Positions 5,782 to 7,696 of a stretch of DNA of 7,696 bases are shown here, piece by piece; within the stretch, counting starts at the first letter, position 1, and every line of letters begins with the position of its first letter. Where the stretch lies: contig JAZOPU010000031.1 in the NCBI GenBank assembly GCA_045655705.1, positions 1 through 7,696 of the forward strand, in the 5' to 3' direction. The translations under genes and the position numbers were made by a program. The stretch is from Scatosoma sp045655705 (GTDB lineage Bacteria; Bacillota; Clostridia; Christensenellales; Borkfalkiaceae). The notes under the pieces were generated by a model. It saw nothing but the letters and a program-made list of their open reading frames with translations, was not told the DNA's origin and ran no database searches.

Positions 5782-5815
5782 AAACCCGTTCGTTTTGTTA
5801 CAAACGAACGGGTTT
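5782..5815 (-). terminator. Terminator of tRNA-Ser
   Basis: A perfect 14-bp stem, AAACGAACGGGTTT with AAACCCGTTCGTTT, loop TGTTAC on the plus strand, ending in four T's on the minus strand. The stem starts at the last base (A) of the tRNA-Ser CCA. Confidence 0.8.
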
Positions 5816-5906
5816 GGCGCAGAAGGAGGGATTCGAACCCTCGCTACGGTTATCCCATACTACTCCCTTAGCAGGGGAGCCCCTTGAGCCTCTTGGGTAC
5901 TTCTGC
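5815..5906 (-). tRNA. tRNA-Ser (anticodon GCU)
   Basis: A 92-nt tRNA with the long variable arm typical of serine tRNAs and encoded CCA. The acceptor GCAGAAG pairs with CTTCTGC, the discriminator is G, the anticodon stem-loop is CTCCC-CTGCTAA-GGGAG, and the T-loop is TTCGAAT. It reads AGC and AGU codons. A single-gene unit with its own promoter and terminator. Confidence 0.97.
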
Positions 5907-5933
5907 AAGGCTCTCTTTTTTCAAAGCTATATT

Positions 5934-5962
5934 ACTATACCATATTTTTTATCCCTTGTCAA
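5934..5962 (-). promoter_or_regulatory. Promoter of tRNA-Ser
   Basis: -35 TTGACA at 5962-5957, a 17-base spacer, -10 TATAGT at 5939-5934, with a predicted start about 20 bases before the tRNA. The -10 context GGTATAGTAATATAGCTTT echoes that of the tRNA-Val operon. Confidence 0.85.
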
Positions 5963-6007
5963 AGCTTTTTGCCGATAAAAACAAAAAATCTTTTGGGAAA
6001 TTTCTTT

Positions 6008-6058
6008 AAAAAAGTAACATCGCGCTCTTGATCCGAGCGCGACGCATTTTTACTTTTT
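6008..6058 (-). terminator. Terminator of the purine permease gene
   Basis: A two-part stem just after the permease stop: an inner CGCGCTC/GAGCGCG with a 7-base loop and an outer AAAAAGTAA/TTACTTTTT, ending in a T-run on the minus strand. The outer A/T arms make it plausible in the plus direction too, but no plus-strand gene points into it. Confidence 0.85.
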
Positions 6059-6063
6059 ATCCA

Positions 6064-7578
6064 TTACAAAACCGTGGGAACGAAGAAGTATACAAGGAAC
6101 AACGCCGTTACGACAAGCGCAACTACCGATACGTTGAACTTGGGTTTTTCAACCGCAACAGCTTCGTCTGTCGCTTTATTCTTCTTGCACGCGTATACGA
6201 TCATATCTACCGCGTAAGCAATCAAAGACATAAGCGTGTAGGATACCATACCAACACCGATACCTTTCGTGATCGAGTATGCAAGCACCATAACAACGAT
6301 GGTAAGGAAAGCGGAAACTGCGTTGATTGCATTGGAGAAATCTACACTCTTCACGTTGTGTTTCATCATCAAAACGCCTACGTAGATAAGCGCGGAAGCC
6401 GTTGCCGCCGAAGGAATCATTGCGAACAAGGGAAGCGCAAACGTTGCAAGAAGGAACAAACAAGCCGTCGTAAGCGCGGTAAGTCCCGTTCTACCGCCTG
6501 CCGCTACGCCCGAACCGGATTCTACGAACGTCGTAACCGTCGAAGTACCGAGCATTGCGCCTGCACAAGTTGCCACTGCGTCCGAAATCATAATTTGTCC
6601 GTAGTTACGGGGTTTATTGTTTTCGTCGGACAAAATTCTATTACCGCCACAGCAACCAACGATCGTACCCATCGTATCGAACATATCGATCATACACATC
6701 GTGATAATAAGCATGATCACGGTGAAGAGCGAACCTGCGGGGAAACCCGTTTTGAACGCGTCGGTAAACGAGAAGAAGACGCTGTTTTCGCCTACGGAGA
6801 AGAAGTTTTTATAGTTTTCCCAGAATTTCCAAGAAATACCGTCCACTTTGCCAGCAACAACGCCAAGGTCGGTTACGCCGAAAGGAATACCCACGAGCGT
6901 TGCGCCCAAAATACCGATAATAACCGAGCCTTTCACGTTGAATTTATCCAAGATTGCAATTAAGAACAAACCGATAAGCGCTACGCACGCCGTTTTCGCC
7001 GTGCCCGTGCTCCATACGGTGAAATCTACAAGGGCTACTTGCGTGTACTGATTTGCAACGATAATACCTGCGTTTTGGAAACCGATATACGCGATAAATA
7101 AGCCGATACCAACGGAGATCGCACTTCTAACCGCGACGGGCATACCGTCAAACACGAGTTCTCTAAACGTTTTACCTTTGATCTTGATGACCGACAAAAG
7201 CAAGAACGCGATACCCGAAATAAGTACCATCAAGAACGCTTGTCCGATCGTGAAATCGAACCCGTAAGCAAATGCGCCTACGCCACCGCCGATAATCGAG
7301 CCGACCAAAGAGTTCAGACCCATACCTGACGCTTGCGCCAAAGGCATTTTGGAAAGGAACGCCATAAGTAACGTACCGATTACCGCACCGAACGCCGTTG
7401 CCATGAAAAGCGACGACCATCTACCGTCCGCCGTACCAGCATAGAGAATCTGGTTGGGGTTCACCGTCAAAATGTAGCACATTGCAAGGAAGGTAACGAT
7501 ACCGGCAATGATTTCCGTTTTGACGTTCGTTTGTTTTTCTTGGGGATCGTAACCCAAGAGTTTCGCAAACTTGGACAT
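6064..7578 (-). CDS. AzgA/PbuG-type purine permease (NCS2 family)
   Basis: An inner-membrane nucleobase transporter of 504 residues, likely proton-coupled uptake of adenine, guanine or hypoxanthine for salvage. The sequence is almost entirely hydrophobic helices, consistent with the 14-segment NCS2 fold; the first helix is near 22-40 and the last near 483-502. Family marks are SGMGLNS (84-90), DMFDTMGT (298-305) and VESGSGVAAGGRTGL (352-366), the AzgA-type substrate region. The usual AzgA motif is GMGLNAF; here Ser-Leu follows Asn. A GTG at 7587 is also in frame, but it overlaps the Shine-Dalgarno AAGGAG (7592-7587). ATG 7578 lies eight bases after that site and is the better start (MSKFAKLLGY). 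It is a single-gene unit with its own promoter and terminator. The exact base transported cannot be told from the sequence; PbuG and PbuO are the nearest named equivalents. Confidence 0.93.
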   Translation of the reverse strand: MSKFAKLLGYDPQEKQTNVKTEIIAGIVTFLAMCYILTVNPNQILYAGTADGRWSSLFMATAFGAVIGTLLMAFLSKMPLAQASGMGLNSLVGSIIGGGVGAFAYGFDFTIGQAFLMVLISGIAFLLLSVIKIKGKTFRELVFDGMPVAVRSAISVGIGLFIAYIGFQNAGIIVANQYTQVALVDFTVWSTGTAKTACVALIGLFLIAILDKFNVKGSVIIGILGATLVGIPFGVTDLGVVAGKVDGISWKFWENYKNFFSVGENSVFFSFTDAFKTGFPAGSLFTVIMLIITMCMIDMFDTMGTIVGCCGGNRILSDENNKPRNYGQIMISDAVATCAGAMLGTSTVTTFVESGSGVAAGGRTGLTALTTACLFLLATFALPLFAMIPSAATASALIYVGVLMMKHNVKSVDFSNAINAVSAFLTIVVMVLAYSITKGIGVGMVSYTLMSLIAYAVDMIVYACKKNKATDEAVAVEKPKFNVSVVALVVTALFLVYFFVPTVL

Positions 7579-7586
7579 AAAAAACA

Positions 7587-7592
7587 CTCCTT
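7587..7592 (-). promoter_or_regulatory. Ribosome binding site of the purine permease gene
   Basis: AAGGAG eight bases before ATG 7578. It decides the start: the in-frame GTG upstream would begin inside this site. Confidence 0.85.
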
Positions 7593-7605
7593 ATAATATA
7601 ATTTT

Positions 7606-7623
7606 GCTTGATTTTTTTCAAGC
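7606..7623 (-). promoter_or_regulatory. Small hairpin in the permease 5' leader
   Basis: GCTTGA and TCAAGC pair around a six-A loop, directly after the predicted transcription start. It may stabilise the 5' end of the message. The whole leader is only about 47 nt, so there is no room for a purine riboswitch. Confidence 0.45.
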
Positions 7624-7631
7624 TTATCATC

Positions 7632-7660
7632 ATTTTAACACATTCGACAAAATTTGTCAA
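7632..7660 (-). promoter_or_regulatory. Promoter of the purine permease gene
   Basis: -35 TTGACA at 7660-7655, a 17-base spacer, -10 TAAAAT at 7637-7632. The -35 box lies inside a near-perfect inverted repeat. Confidence 0.82.
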
Positions 7661-7661
7661 A
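7643..7661. promoter_or_regulatory. Possible operator overlapping the permease promoter
   Basis: TTCGACAAA, one base, TTTGTCAAA: a 9-1-9 inverted repeat with one mismatch. It covers the -35 box and part of the spacer, where a repressor would block polymerase. No known operator consensus is matched with confidence, and half of the symmetry may simply come from the -35 sequence. Confidence 0.35.
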
Positions 7662-7696
7662 TATTCCACGGAAATTTTTTACAAAGAAACGCGAAA

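Noticed and set aside
6028..6963. 311-aa plus-strand open frame opposite the purine permease
   Set aside because: A shadow of the permease codons, rich in Arg, His and Cys, with no ribosome binding site. It begins inside the permease terminator.
7579..7625. Purine riboswitch in front of the permease gene
   Set aside because: Only about 47 nt lie between the predicted transcription start and the ATG, with one 6-bp hairpin, so a three-way-junction aptamer cannot fit.
1..7696. CRISPR arrays, insertion sequences, phage or defence genes
   Set aside because: No regularly spaced repeats, transposase motifs or terminal inverted repeats were found. All recognised genes are housekeeping.

Overview
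The window reads as a chromosomal housekeeping segment of a low-to-moderate-GC Gram-positive bacterium, most likely an anaerobic member of the Clostridia. The support is near-consensus sigma-A promoters with 17-bp spacers, AGGAG-type ribosome binding sites, a T-box leader in front of ileS, CCA encoded in every intact tRNA gene, and an archaeal-type (AspRS2) aspartyl-tRNA synthetase of the kind seen in Clostridia. The phylum is inferred from these features, not from a database comparison.

Left part (1-3824, minus strand). The first 718 codons of isoleucyl-tRNA synthetase run off the left edge. Upstream of ileS lie its own promoter and a leader of about 285 nt that folds as an isoleucine T-box, with an ATC specifier codon and an intrinsic terminator just before the ribosome binding site. 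Before that is a complete archaeal-type aspartyl-tRNA synthetase. Its His-32 suggests a relaxed enzyme that also charges tRNA-Asn for transamidation.

Middle (3825-5045, plus strand). A pyridoxal/pyridoxamine kinase gene diverges from aspS, and the two promoters interleave in an intergenic gap of about 120 bp. Just after the kinase stop, a perfect-consensus promoter drives a non-coding RNA of about 180 nt. The ends of this RNA pair with each other in the manner of 6S RNA. It ends at or before a 15-bp bidirectional terminator that also stops the leftward tRNA operon.

Right part (5045-7696, minus strand). A tRNA-Val/Gly/Cys operon with its own promoter is followed by an AT-rich gap of about 500 bp. 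The gap holds a decayed tRNA-Pro-like sequence on the plus strand and no credible gene. Next are a single tRNA-Ser(GCU) gene with its own promoter and terminator, and an AzgA/PbuG-type purine permease gene with its terminator, leader and promoter.

The common theme is translation supply: two synthetases, four tRNAs and probably a global RNA-polymerase regulator, beside cofactor (PLP) and purine salvage. I see no phage, CRISPR, toxin or other defence system. The observations most worth checking are the unusual T-box antiterminator, the 6S-like RNA, a wobble-preserved stem enclosing tRNA-Gly, and the tRNA-Pro relic.
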